NCBI GenBank assembly: GCA_963965975.1
Contig: OZ014413.1
Location: 11,142,601 to 11,206,600, forward strand
Length of the DNA stretch: 64,000 nucleotides
Direction: 5' to 3'
From: Xestospongia bergquistia
Lineage: Eukaryota > Porifera > Demospongiae > Haplosclerida > Petrosiidae
Shown: positions 1-11,744 of the stretch, piece by piece
Layout: each line of letters begins with the position of its first letter
Position numbering within the stretch: position 1 is the stretch's first letter
Translations under genes and position numbers: made by a program
Notes under the pieces: model-generated
Databases searched by the model: none
Told to the model about the DNA's origin: nothing
The model's input: the letters and a program-made list of their open reading frames with translations, nothing else

Positions 1-175
1 AATAAAATTAGAAAATAGGACACGCCCAATGGGCGATTTAAGATAAAGAATTTTTGCCCCTGTATTGAAAACATGAGCTTAAACATGATTCAAACAAGCG
101 AAGAAGCTGAAGAGAAACAAACAAGTGGGCCAATATATACATTATTGCTAACTTCCTAACGTGTTCTTTCTGCAG

Positions 176-2683
176 ATGGCAGTATACACTCACAGAACGA
201 ACTAGTCCTAGCTGGAGAACTTGGCACAAAAGACAAGTATCTCTTTGTAGCTAAAGACCATCCTACTGAAGCTTTTACAGCTATGCAGGAGCTAAGAGAT
301 GAACAAAAGCTCTGTGACATAACCCTGATTGTCCAAGGCCAAGAAATACAGGCTCACAAAATAGTTTTGGCAGCTTCTAGTCGCTATTTTCGGTCCATGT
401 TTGCAGGAGACATGTTAGAAAGTCGTAGCTCTGTTGTTGAGCTAAAAGATGTAGAACCTGAAGCTATAGAGTTATTAGTTGAATACTCCTATTCATCACA
501 GCTTGAAATTACTTCTAATAATGTTCAATCTGTCATGGCAGCTGCCTCTATTTTTGACTTTCCTGCTGTTTTAAATGCTACAGCAAATTTTCTAGCAACT
601 CATCTTCATCCTTCAAACTGTTTAGGTATGCGAGCGTTTGGCAAAACTTATGGCAGCGAATCTCTAGTAACAGCTGCTTCTTGGTACTTTAGAAATCATT
701 TCACAGATGCCGTGAAAAGTGAAGAATTTCTCACTCTACCATCAGATGTATTTGCAGATCTTTTAGACAGTGATGATGTTAATGTGAGATCAGAGGAAGA
801 CATATTTCGGGCATTAGAACTGTGGTTAAAACATGACCCAGAAAACAGAAAAGACCACTTACCCTTGCTTTTGAGACATATTCGTTTGCCTCTATTGTCT
901 TTGAGTTTTTTAAAGCAATTTGTAGAACCTAATCAATATATTAGACGGAATTTAGAATGTAGAGACATACTTGATGAGGCCAAAAACTATCATTTGTTTC
1001 CTGATGATTACTCTCAATTAAAGGGGACACAGTTTCATCCTCGTAAATCGACTGTTGGTGTTCTGTTTGCTATTGGTGGGCGTGGTGCTGTTGGAGAACC
1101 ATTCTGTAGTGTAGAGTGTTATAACTTCCGAACTAACCAGTGGTATGAAGGACCAGAATTAAGGTATGTCATTTTATTGTACTCTCTTGTAGTTAGCTTG
1201 CTCATGTGGTTAGTGTGTGTCATAAGTACAATTACTGTGAGGAGGTGTCTAATAAAATTATGGCTTATTTGGTATTGTAGGCAGACCTTGGTTGCTATGG
1301 TAACCAGTCCTTACTAGCTTTAGGCCATAAACACTTACCACAGTGATGCAGATGGCTTTGTAGATAGAGTAGTAGTTAGTACATAATAGGATATGCTTTT
1401 CAAATGTTACCTCTTGGCTTCTTTGTTTTGGTCAAGCACAGCATTCTGTAATAATGATATATACAATGTCTAATACTATATTATACATATAGAATATAAT
1501 ATAATATATATACATTATATAATACATATATATGACATATATATTATACATATTGAGTGTAATATAATATATATACATTATATAATACATATATAATTAT
1601 GTACAATGACTAGTAATATTATTACTATAGGATTTGTGGTATTTAGGATAATTAAATAATGTCTTGTGTCATAGCAGGTGGCTTTTATGGTTTATCGAGT
1701 ACATGATTAGATGTTATGATAATAATGTATTGTTTTAGATCACGACGAAGACATGTGGGCGTGGCTTGTCTCCATGGTAAATTATATGCAGTGGGTGGTC
1801 ACGATGGAAATCAACATCTCAATACAGTAGAATGTTATGACCCCAAGGTCAGTGTTTGTCGCCACTTGTATTGTGTACATGTGTACATTCATCTCTTCAT
1901 TTCTTTTTCCTATCCATTCTTTAAACTATCAATCATGTTAGGTTGGTCGTTGGGAGTATGTTCAACCGATGAAGACATTAAGACGTGGTATAGCTGTAGG
2001 TGTACTAGAGGGACCGATGTATGCTGTAGGTAAGTGATGTCATTATAATGTATTATATCAACTAATAGTGTTGATATTATTAGTATGAATGATGTTTTGG
2101 AGAAAGAACAAGTTGTTTTAAATTATAAGTTTATTATAGCATACTCTCTATATAATACTACATAGCATTAATGTTGTATTAACATTATACATAGTAATTA
2201 TATATTTTAGACATTTTATATTATTTCTATAATAGGGCTATTGTTTAGTTGCAATTAAGGAGACAGGAAATAGTTTTATTGTTTATTAATTCCATGTATT
2301 CTTTTTAATTAGGTGGTCTAGATGACGTCAATTGTTATCGTACTGTTGAGAGATATGATCCTCAATCAGATGAATGGACTGAAGTAGCAAGTCTAAAAAG
2401 TCCCCGTGGTGGAGTGGGTGTGGCTACACTTGGGAAGTATTTGTATGCAGCTGGTGGTAATGATGGGAGTGCTTCACTACAGACTGTAGAGAGGTATGAG
2501 TTGGTGACATGTGATAGTCATGTGATGGTCATGTGACAGGTATGATCCTCATACAAATAAGTGGATGGAAGTAGCTCCTATGGCTAAAAGAAGAGCTGGG
2601 GTTGGACTAGCTGCTTTGAATGGATATTTATATGCAGTAGGTGGATTTGATGATGCTTCACCTCTGGACACAGTAGAAAGGTA

Positions 2684-2720
<37 letters not shown>

Positions 2721-3026
2721 TCACTCACTATTTCCTTTTATAGATTTGATCCACATACAAATATTTGGCAATTTGTAGAGCCAATGAATGTCTGTCGTGG
2801 AGGGGTGGGGCTTACAACACTTGGACAATACTTGTGTGCAGTTGGTGGCCATGATGGTAAAGTCTATCTTAATTCAGCAGAAATGTACAACCCAAAAACT
2901 AACTCATGGGAAATGGTGTCTTCCATGAACACTAGTCGAGCTGGAGCAGGTGTGGTTACCTTGGCAACATCATCTTTTAATTTCGCTGGTTGTACACCTA
3001 TTCCAGAGTCTTTGTATTCCTTATAA
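176..3026 (+). CDS. KLHL8: Kelch-like protein 8 orthologue (BTB-BACK-Kelch), 5' partial
   Basis: Substrate adaptor of a Cullin-3 ubiquitin ligase by family knowledge: BTB binds CUL3, BACK links, the Kelch propeller binds substrate. Exons read: 176-1163, 1739-1847, 1942-2029, 2313-2493, 2540-2680, 2744-3026; all junctions keep frame. The first exon opens after an acceptor (tctttctgcag) and is open upstream of the first Met at 283, so the true start is probably in an exon outside the window. Order: BTB (motifs [22 protein letters not shown]), BACK ([24 protein letters not shown]), then six Kelch blades with repeated GG and RRAGVG/GGVG motifs. Blade sequences such as [16 protein letters not shown] and SRAGAGV fit KLHL8 better than KLHL20 from memory. 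The 46-bp intron 2494-2539 is very short. A (CT)n run lies just before the last acceptor. The 3' half is duplicated at 5.9-6.6 kb. Confidence 0.88.
1470..1605. repeat. AT-rich, partly palindromic tandem repeat in KLHL8 intron
   Basis: Two imperfect copies of a block rich in TATA/ATATAATATA, centred near 1500 and 1565, each ending in acatatat. Lies inside the 575-bp first visible intron of KLHL8. Low-complexity; no function seen. Confidence 0.7.
2687..2717. repeat. (CT)n microsatellite before last KLHL8 exon
   Basis: A run of about 15 CT units that forms an extended polypyrimidine tract ahead of the acceptor at 2743. A shorter version is at 6282-6305 in the duplicated copy. Confidence 0.85.
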
Positions 3027-3320
3027 GGACATTGAGACTATTTTTATCTCAATAATCACTGCCCTACTCTTTATTATACTATTACCTCCTGTTTTTGATA
3101 TCAGTCTTCTCTCCGTCATCTTGAGTAGTTCTGTGCACAACATCTTGTAAATAACATGTTAAATGTTTTGACAGGTGGAGTCATTGTTTGTTAAAAGCTG
3201 TTTTTAAAAAATCTTTATGTAACACACAAAACATATTTTTATGTTGTAAATAGTTATTGTATAAAAATGTTCTATACATAAAAATATTTTTTCTTCAGTT
3301 AAATTTAAAAAATTCTCTTT

Positions 3321-5178
3321 TTACTTCAGAGACATAGCACCAACTTGACTACTAATATCAGATATTTCCTCTTCAGTAATAGTCCATTCTCCATTAAATG
3401 GATTATAGATTAACAATAATGATAGTTTGTTATCTAAACAAAAATTAACCTGATATATAAATGTACATGATAGCTTACCTTTCTCTTTGAATAGGTGGAA
3501 ATCTCTTGTAACAGGAGGTTCTCCATAATGAGCATGAAAGTTTAGAGTAACCTGTACAATTATTTCAGGCTTCTCAATTGGTTTCCATGGAAACTGGAAA
3601 CTGAATGGTTCAGAGAGGTAATGAGTTTGTCCATAAGTGGTCACTGAAACCTAAAGATATGAAAGACAAATAAAGTATTGTAAACAATGATCAAGTGACA
3701 TTATTTGTTTACTAATCAAATATTCTTAGTCGATAAAAATTATAAATAATTTTATTCCCTTAGCTCCATTTATCTCTCTGTCCATCTATCCATCTATCTG
3801 TCCATCCATTCATTCATTCATCTACTAGCATACACTCTTAAGTAGAGAGAAAGGATGTCCATAGATATCACGTCCCTCTATAGACAGAGATGTCATATCT
3901 TTGTCTTTACATGATCCTTGTATAATGACACGTCTTTGCAAACGAAACTCTGGTATATCAAGACCTAGTTTAGTCATTAACATTTTAGACACATCTTCAC
4001 ATTTAGCATTAATGCAAAGACTGGCTAGATGATCTAGTGGAGTCCTCTGTAAATTAACTATTACTAATCGTTGTCTCCTCTTTCCTACACGCTAAAAATA
4101 ATTTTTAAAATAATTCTATCTTTAAAAAATAGTTAATACCTGAGGGATGTTAGCTGCAGGAGTTACTGTTAGACTAGACCCCATTGCAATACAAAGGTCA
4201 GCAACTTCAGCCTCTTCAAATGATTTTGTTAGTTCATCTGATTAAATAAAAGTTAAAATAGATATAACTTAATTTTTTCAACAAATTAAAAGTCGTACAT
4301 TTTGGAAGACTCTCTCCAAAATTAATAATGGTGTCTTTGAGTGGACCACGACAACTTGGATTATCACATTTTTGATCAGTTTGATGATCATAAACTCCAT
4401 GAGCTGTCCTCACTTCATAGTCTCGTAAATATTCACACCCACATTTTGTGCAAATTTCCAAATTGGTGTTGCCATGGAGCTCATAAAGTGCTGTAGATAA
4501 TCACATGACTGTCACATGCAGTTACAATTACAGTACCTGCTTTAGGAAGACCACTTCTGCGATGAAGACCATCAACGTTCTGACTCACACAGCATTTAAG
4601 TATACCTTCCTATAATGGATGGATAGATGGATGCATAGATCGGTGTATGGATTAACACACAGATGGATAATGGATACATATATATGTTGACAATATCTTT
4701 ACCTGTTGTAGTTTAACTAACATCATATGAGTTGACGTAGGAATGGCTTTAACAATTGAAGTCACTCGATGTCTCTTATCTCTTAAAGCACCTTGAGCTT
4801 GTAACTCCCACACACCAGGTCCTAATGCAAGCAAAGATTCAATTGAGACTATGAGATGACAAGATACTTACTTACCAGTACTGAGAGCAGTGTTCATACC
4901 ACTGCGAAAATCTGGTACTGAAATAGAATTATATACAAATTAGTGGATTTATTTAATTCATCCTTACTTCCAGCTCCAGTACTGATTCCAGCACCCTAAT
5001 AATAATAATATATCATATTATGGTAATATTATGATTTGTTAACAAAACTCACAGTAAATGTAATCATATGTTTACTCTCCCTAATCCATTGAGCTAGTTG
5101 TTCCACTTTACTTTCCAGTACTTCTGGAGGATCAAAAAATTCTTTCTTTTCATCTTCTGCGCGAGCAGTGTGTGCCAT
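3321..5178 (-). CDS. Class IV (SIRT6/SIRT7-like) NAD-dependent deacylase, copy A
   Basis: Sirtuin: removes acyl groups from lysine using NAD+; class IV members are mostly nuclear (SIRT6 chromatin, SIRT7 nucleolus). Multi-exon, ATG at 5178 (MAHTARAEDEKKEFFDPPE). Core motifs in order: GAGIST + GIPDFR (NAD site, split over introns), VSQNVDGLH, catalytic His in ELHGN, zinc knuckle CTKCG...CDNPSC (all four Cys), DTIINFGE, AMGSSL, VIVNLQ. After the core it continues as LGLDIPEFRLQRR and a long C-terminal extension ending in SQVGAMSLK. The first exon resembles SIRT6 (FDPPE), whereas INFGE and the VNLQxTPxD region resemble SIRT7, so I do not assign either name. Frame across the last intron (after FKEKG) is inferred. 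Tail-to-tail with KLHL8 (~295 bp). Confidence 0.85.
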
Positions 5179-5227
5179 AATTATAAAGTTTGCATAAACT
5201 GAAAATTGTAGCTCTATAAATAATATT

Positions 5228-5311
5228 GTATACGGACGTATACGGAAACATTCTAAAAATAATATTTGTAAAAAAATAATAATTATGCTTAAAATATCAG
5301 TCTCCGTATAC
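5228..5311. promoter_or_regulatory. Inverted GTATACGGA / TCCGTATAC box pair upstream of sirtuin A
   Basis: About 50 bp upstream of the sirtuin A start. Left part holds GTATACGG twice (gtatacggacgtatacgga) followed by AAACATTCTRAAA. About 55 bp later come the inverted box TCCGTATAC and then a run into cttttaacgcg. The same arrangement is found upstream of sirtuin B and of RUVBL2. Either a promoter element or a very small inverted-repeat transposon. Confidence 0.6.
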
Positions 5312-5918
5312 TTTTAACGCGTAAGTTATTCTATTTATAGTAACAATCAATGAGGTAAGCTTACCAAGAATAAATACCCATTATTATAATAAAGATAACT
5401 GTCTGTGTAAACGCATGTCATATGATGTCATACTTATGTAATATAAGTATATAGTGACATTGATACCATAAATAGCAGTAGTGTTGTTAATAAGATTCCA
5501 ATATATAAAAATGTTTACTTTTATAGTTTATGTGAGCAAGTGTAGTTTTCATAACAATTGTTTGTATGTTTCATTGCATCTCTATTTCAAAAAAAATCAA
5601 ATCCTTTGAAGACTTTTGTCCACATCCTAAATCTTTCTATTGTTATTACTTTCAAGTTTATTTTCTTTCACTTAATTGTTAATAATTTAACTATTAATTA
5701 TTATTAAGTTATTAAATTATTTTAAATGTCACTGTTAAAATTTTTGTCTGATGCTTATCCATCCATCCATCTATACATTCATCCATTTTATATCTACCCA
5801 TTGATCTATTAATCCATTCATTTATCTAGCACACATCTCAATACAGTAGACTATATGATACAATTAAGGAGACAGGAAATAGTTTTATTGTTTATTAATT
5901 CCATGTATTCTTTTTTAG
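5312..5918. other. Intergenic between sirtuin A and duplicated KLHL8 fragment
   Basis: No coding signal. The part up to ~5720 belongs to the duplicated unit; 5755-5830 holds short atcc-type tetranucleotide repeats. The duplication junction lies near 5859, just before the copied intron and acceptor at 5918. Confidence 0.6.
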
Positions 5919-6603
5919 GTGGTCTAGATGACGTCAATTGTTATTGTACTGTTGAGAGATATGATCCTCAATCAGATGAATGGACTGAAGTAGCAAGTCT
6001 AAAAAGTCCCCGTGGTGGAGTGGGTGTGGCTACACTTGGGAAGTATTTGTATGCAGCTGGTGGTAATGATGGGAGTGCTTCGCTACAGTATGAGTTGGTG
6101 ACATGTGATAGTCATGTGATGATCATGTGTAAGTATGATCCTCATACAAATAAATGGACGGAGGTAGCTCCTATGGCTAAAAGAAGAGCTGGGGTTGGAC
6201 TAGCTGCTTTGAATGGATATTTATATGCAGTAGGTGGATTTGATGATGCTTCACCTCTGGACACAGTAGAAAGGTAAATTCTCTCTCTCTCTCTCTCTCT
6301 CTCTCTTACTCACTCACTATTTCCTTTTATAGATTTGATCCACATACAAATATTTGGCAATTTGTAGAGCCAGTGAATGTCTGTCGTGGAGGGGTGGGGC
6401 TTACAACACTTGGACAATACTTGTGTGCAGTTGGTGGCCATGATGGTAAAGTCTATCTTAATTCAGCAGAAATGTACAACCCAAAAACTAACTCATGGGA
6501 AATGGTGTCTTCCATGAACACTAGTCGAGCTGGAGCAGGTGTGGTTACCTTGGCAACATCATCTTTTAATTTCACTGTTCCAGAGTCTTTGTATTCCTTA
6601 TAA
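5919..6603 (+). pseudogene. Headless KLHL8 3' fragment with retained intron (Kelch blades only)
   Basis: Copy of KLHL8 exons 4-6 without BTB, BACK or the first blades. Three changes separate it from the parent. The 46-bp intron has lost its donor through a 12-bp deletion (TVER codons plus splice site) and its acceptor through substitutions (acag to gtaag). The former intron now reads as 15 in-frame codons ([15 protein letters not shown]) joining SASLQ to YDPHTNKW. The tail lacks the AGCTPIP residues. The reading frame stays open from 5855 to 6277 and again to the stop at 6603 through a (CT)n-containing intron. No promoter or start is obvious. It could be transcribed as an orphan Kelch protein, but pseudogene is the cautious call. 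Confidence 0.75.
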
Positions 6604-6894
6604 GGACATTGAGACTATTTTTATCTCAATAATCACTGCCCTACTCTTTATTATACTATTACTTCCTGTTTTGAGATCAGTCTCTTCTCCGTCATCTTGA
6701 GTAGTTCTGTGTACAACATCTTGTAAAAACATGTTAAGTGTTTTGACATGTGGAGTCATTGTTTGTTAAAAGCTGTTTTTTAAAAATCTTTATGTAACAC
6801 ACAAAACATATTTTTATGTTGTAAATAGTTATTGTATAAAAATGTTCTATACATAAAAATATTTTTTCTTCAGTTAAATTTAGTAAATTCTCTT

Positions 6895-8748
6895 TTACTT
6901 CAGAGACATAGCACTGACTTGACTACTAATATCAGATATTTCCTCTTCAGTAATAGTCCATTCTCCATTAAATGGATTATAGATTAACAATAATGATAGT
7001 TTATTATCTAAACAAAAATTAACCTAATATATAAATGTACATGATAGCTTACCTTTCTCTTTGAATAGGTGGAAATCTCTTGTAACAGGAGGTTCTCCAT
7101 AATGAGCATGAAAGTTTAGAGTAACCTGTACAATTATTTCAGGCTTCTCAATTGGTTTCCATGGAAACTGGAAACTGAATGGTTCAGAGAGGTAATGAGT
7201 TTGTCCATAAGTGGTCACTGAAACCTAAAGATATGAAAGACAAATAAAGTATTATAAACAATGATCAAGTGACATTATTTGTTTACTAATCAAATATTCT
7301 TAGTCGATAAAAATTATAAATAATTTTATTCCCTTAGCTCCATTTATCTCTCTGTCCATCTATCCATCTATCTGTCCATCCATTCATTCATTCATCTACT
7401 AGCATACACTTTTAAGTAGAGAGAAAGGATGTCCATAGATATCACGTCCCTCTATAGACAGAGATGTCATATCTTTGTCTTTGCATGATCCTTGCATAAT
7501 GACACGTCTTTGTAAACGAAACTCTGGTATATCAAGACCTAGTTTAGTCATTAACATTTTAGACACATCTTCACATTTAGCATTGATGCAAAGACTGGCT
7601 AGACGATCTAATGGAGTCCTCTGTAAATTGACTATTACTAATCGTTGTCTCCTCTCTCCCACACGCTAAAATAAGTTATGATAAATCTATCTTCAATAAA
7701 ATAGTTAATACCTCAGGGATGTTAGCTGCAGGAGTTACTGTTAGACTAGACCCCATTGCAATACAAAGGTCAGCAACTTCAGCCTCTTCAAATGATTTTG
7801 TTAGCTCATCTGATTAAATAAAAGTTAAAAATAGATATAAGTTAATTTTTTTCAACAATTAAAAGTCATACATTCTGGAAGATTCTCTCCAAAATTAATA
7901 ATGGTGTCTTTGAGTGGACCACGACAACTTGGATTATCACATTTTCGACCAGTTTGATGATCATGAACTCCATGTGCTGATCTCACTTGATAGTCTCGTA
8001 AATATTCACGCCCACATTTTGTGCAAATTTCCAAATTGGTGTTGCCATGGAGCTCACAAAGTGCTGTAGATAATCACATGACTGTCACATGTATTTGTCT
8101 TATTACAATTATAGTACCTGCTTTAGGAAGACCACTTCTGCGATGAAGACCATCAACATTCTGACTCACACAGCATTTAAGTATACCTTCCTATGAATAG
8201 ATGGATGCATAGATCGGTGTATGGATTAACACACAGACAGATAATGGATACATACATATGTTGACAATATCTTTACCTGTTGTAGTTTAACAAACATCAT
8301 ATGAGTTGACGTAGGAATGGCTTTAACAATTGATGTCACTCGATGTCTCTTATCTCTTAAAGCACCTTGAGCTCGTAACTCCCACACACCAGGTCCTAAA
8401 GCAAATAAAGATTCAATTGAGACTATGAGATGACAAGATACTTACTTACCAGTACTAAGAGCAGTGTTCATACCACTGCGGAAATCTGGTACTGAAATAG
8501 AATTATATACAAATTAGTGGATTTATTTAATTCATCCTTACTTCCAGCTCCAGTACTGATTCCAGCACCCTATAATAATATATCATATTATGGTAATATT
8601 ATGATTTGTTAACAAAACTCACAGTAAATGTAATCATATGTTTACTCTCCCTAATCCATTGAGCTAGTTGTTCCACTTTCCTTTCCAGTACTTCTGGAGG
8701 ATCAAAAAATTCTTTCTTTTCGTCTTCTGCGCGAGCAGTGTGTGCCAT
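6895..8748 (-). CDS. Class IV (SIRT6/SIRT7-like) sirtuin, copy B
   Basis: Tandem duplicate of sirtuin A with the same exon plan, start at 8748 (same MAHTARAEDEKKEFF start). All key motifs remain: GAGIST, GIPDFR, catalytic His of ELHGN, zinc cysteines in CTKCGREY...CDNPSC, DTIINFGENLPE, VIVNLQRTPLD. Differences from A are mostly conservative (YEVRTAHGVYDHQTDQ in A, YQVRSAHGVHDHQTGR in B); B keeps the HQTGR form shared with SIRT7 and copy C, so A seems to have drifted there. The upstream box pair is also kept (8805-8879). No stop or frameshift seen in exons; probably a functional gene. Confidence 0.83.
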
Positions 8749-8804
8749 AATTATAAAGTTTGCATAAACTGAAAATTGTTTAGATCAGCTCTATAAATAA
8801 TATT

Positions 8805-8879
8805 GTATACGGAAGTATACGGAAACATTCTGAAATTTATATAATAATCTAAGTGCTTAAAATATCAGTCTCCGTATAC
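8805..8879. promoter_or_regulatory. Inverted GTATACGGA / TCCGTATAC box pair upstream of sirtuin B
   Basis: Duplicate of the pair at 5228-5311: gtatacggaagtatacggaaac, then TTCTGAAATTT, a diverged spacer, and TCCGTATAC. It starts ~57 bp upstream of the start codon. The boxes are intact although the spacer has changed. Confidence 0.6.
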
Positions 8880-9436
8880 TTTTAATGCGTAATTACTCAG
8901 CGAATAGTGTTCTTTTTATAATAACAAACAATGACGTAAGCTAGCAACCATAAAAATTTAATATCTCAGGCATTTATAATTATGAAGACGACTGATTGTC
9001 ATATCATAATTATGATGTCATACTGACGTAATCTAAGTATTCAGTGACATTGATACCATAAACAGCAGTAATGCTGTCAATAATATTGCCACATAAAATA
9101 TTAATCATTACATAATAATGTTTACTTTTATAGTTTATGTGAGCAAATGTAGTTTTCTTAACAATTATTTGTATATTCCATTAAATTTATATTTAAAAAA
9201 AATTCTAACCTATTTGAGACACTAGACAATGGCCTTTTGTGCACATCCTAAATCTTCTATTGTTATTACTTCCAAGTTTTATTTTCTTTCATTTAGTTCC
9301 TCATAATTTAATTTAGTAATCATTATTAAGTGATTAGCAAGCAAATATTAATGATAATACATTATTGTAATTTATTTACAAAAAGTTAATGTTTACTCAT
9401 TCAGCTGTTAAAGAAAATAAATAGAGTTATAGTCAT
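8880..9436. other. Intergenic, sirtuin B to sirtuin C
   Basis: AT-rich, no coding signal. Degraded copy of 5312-5720 up to about 9340. Confidence 0.6.
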
Positions 9437-11335
9437 TTACTTCAGAGACATAGTACCAACTTGACTACTAATATCAGATATTTCCTCTTCAGTAATAGTC
9501 CATTCTCCATTAAATGGATTGTAAATTAATAACAGTGATAGTTTATTACCTAAATAATATAGAAAAGTCACTCCAATATATTGGATGTGGTCATTTACTT
9601 TTTCCTTTGACAAGGCGGACATCTCTTGTTACAGGAGGTTCTTCATAGTGGCCTTGAAAGTTTAGAGTAACTTGAACAGTCAGTTCACGTTTATCAACTG
9701 GTCTCCATGGAAACTGAAGCATAAATGGCTCAGCTTCAAGGTGATGTGCATGTCCATATATGGTCGCTGACACCTAAGAGAAGATAATTAGTAAATGAAA
9801 TTTAAAACTGTAGTGATAATAAGGTCTTGTTAACACTTGGTTTGTTAGAGCACCTGCTCCAAATTATTTTAAAGTTTACTGTTAAAATTTTTACCTTATG
9901 TTCATCCATCCATACATCCATTCACTTAATTATCTATCCATCTATCTGTCCATCCATTCATTCATTCATCTACTAACATACACTCTTAAGTAGAGAGAAA
10001 GGATGTCCATAGATATCACGTCCCTCTATAGATAGAGATGTCGTATCTTTGTCTTTACATGATCCTTGTATAATGACACGTCTTTGCAAACGAAACTCTG
10101 GTATATCAAGACCTAGTTTAGTCATTAACAATTTAGACACATCTTCACATTTAGCATTGATACGAAGACTAGCTAGAGGATCTAGTGGAGTCCTCTGTAA
10201 ATTGACTATCACTAATTGTTGTCTCCTCTCTCCCACACGCTAAAATAAATTTTAATAAATCTATCTTCAAAAAATATTTTATACCTCAGGGACATCAGCT
10301 GCAGGAGTTACTGTTAGACTTGAGCCCATTGCAATACAAAGGTCAGCAACTTCGGCCTCTTCAAATGCTCTTGTTTCTTGATCTGTATGATTAATTTAAA
10401 TTAGTCAGTTTTAAATAGATTATTAAAATGCATACCTTCTGGAAGGTCTTCCCCAAAATTAATAATAGTATCTCTGAGAATACCACGACAACTAGGATCA
10501 TCACATTTTCGACCTTAACAAAGAAGAAGTAAAATATATTCCACTTTATTCCTAACCTGTCCTGTGATCATGAACTCTTTTAGCAGACCTCACTTGATAG
10601 TCTCGTAGATATTCACGTCCACATTTTTTACAGATTTCTAAGTTGCTGTTGCCATGGAGTTCACAAAGTGCTATAGATAATAAATGACATGACTGTCACA
10701 TGTAGTGGTTTTATTATAGTACCTGCTTTAGGAAGACCACTTCTGCGATGAAGACCATCAGTGTTCTGACTTACACAGCATTTAAGTATACCTTCCTATA
10801 AAAAGGAGATACATGATTGGGTCTACTAAATCATGCAAGAATTAATATCTTTACCTGTTGTAGTTTTACAATCATCATATGAGTTGGTGTAGGGATGGCT
10901 TTAACAGCCAATGTTACTTGATGTTTTTTATCTCTTGTAGCTTTTTTAGCTCGTAACTCCCACACACCAGGTCCTAATTAAGTGAAGAGAGATACAAATG
11001 AGAGTTTAATTAAGGTAATGAGTTATATACCAGTACTGAGAGCAGTCTTCATACCACTGCGAAAATCTGGTACTAAATAGAGACAATATGTTTACATTAA
11101 TTAGTAGTAAGTGGTTCATTTATCCTTACTTCCAGCTGCAGTACTGATTCCAGCACCCTAAATCATATCAAAGAATTAATATTCTGTGACATGATCTGGT
11201 AAAACTCACTGTAAAAGTGATCATGTGTTTACTTTCTCTAATCCATTGAGCGAGTTGTTCCAGTTTCTCTTCTAGGACTTCTGGAGGATCAAAAATTTCT
11301 TTCTTTTCTTCTTCTTTTCGAGCAGTCTGTGCCAT
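9437..11335 (-). CDS. Class IV (SIRT6/SIRT7-like) sirtuin, copy C
   Basis: Third sirtuin of the cluster and the most diverged: exon sequences align with A and B, introns mostly do not, and the GTATACGG boxes are missing upstream. Start at 11335 (MAQTARKEEEKKEIFDPPE). Motifs: GAGIST in the exon near 11150, GTR/PDFR region near 11065, ELHGNSNLEICKKCGREY with GRKCDDPSC (zinc site), DTIINFGEDLPE, VIVNLQRTPLDPLA, LGLDIPEFRLQRR. The C-terminal extension is VSATIYGHAHHLEAEP...PPVTRDVRLVKG then NKLSLLLIYNPFNGEWT, ending at 9437. The last ~40 residues are almost identical to A and B while the exon before differs, which suggests gene conversion or strong constraint. Function as for copy A. Confidence 0.83.
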
Positions 11336-11744
11336 GATCTATTCTTTATTTGAAATACTTTAGTAATTTTTCTATAAACTTATATAATAAATGGACTATT
11401 ATTGCTATAGTAAAACAAACAATAAACAAGTATGACGAGGCTAGCAGTTCACTAGATTACCACCTCACAACACACAAATAATATTCATAACAATTACTGT
11501 ACAACTAATAAAATGCAGTGATGTCATTATGAGGTAATAGTAAAATTCATTACGTTTTGTTAACAATATTCATGTCATGAGCAGGTCTAATGTATATGTA
11601 ATAATAGCAAGTTAATAATTTTTGGTTGATTATATTCTGAAATTCAATAATAAATAAGTTAAAAAAAACTCAAAAAGGTTATGGAAACTCTTTTAGTGAA
11701 AACAATTATTATTATGTCATGATTTGTAATATTTGTTAATATAA
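11336..11744. other. Intergenic, sirtuin C to WD40 gene
   Basis: About 410 bp, AT-rich; no ORF, RNA or repeat recognised. Must hold the sirtuin C promoter and the 3' end of the WD40 gene. Confidence 0.6.

Larger units (their letters stand above)
2253..5720. repeat. Segmental duplication, copy 1 (KLHL8 3' exons + sirtuin A)
   Basis: About 3.5 kb that matches 5859-9340 in the same orientation, including introns, untranslated sequence and the sirtuin promoter. The left edge is sharp (shared caattaaggagacaggaaa at ~2253 and ~5859). The right edge fades into degraded similarity near 5720/9340. Intron and intergenic similarity this high points to a fairly recent tandem event. Confidence 0.85.
5859..9340. 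repeat. Segmental duplication, copy 2
   Basis: Second copy of 2253-5720 in direct orientation. It starts inside a KLHL8 intron, so it carries only the last exons of KLHL8 plus a complete sirtuin and its upstream region. Confidence 0.85.
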
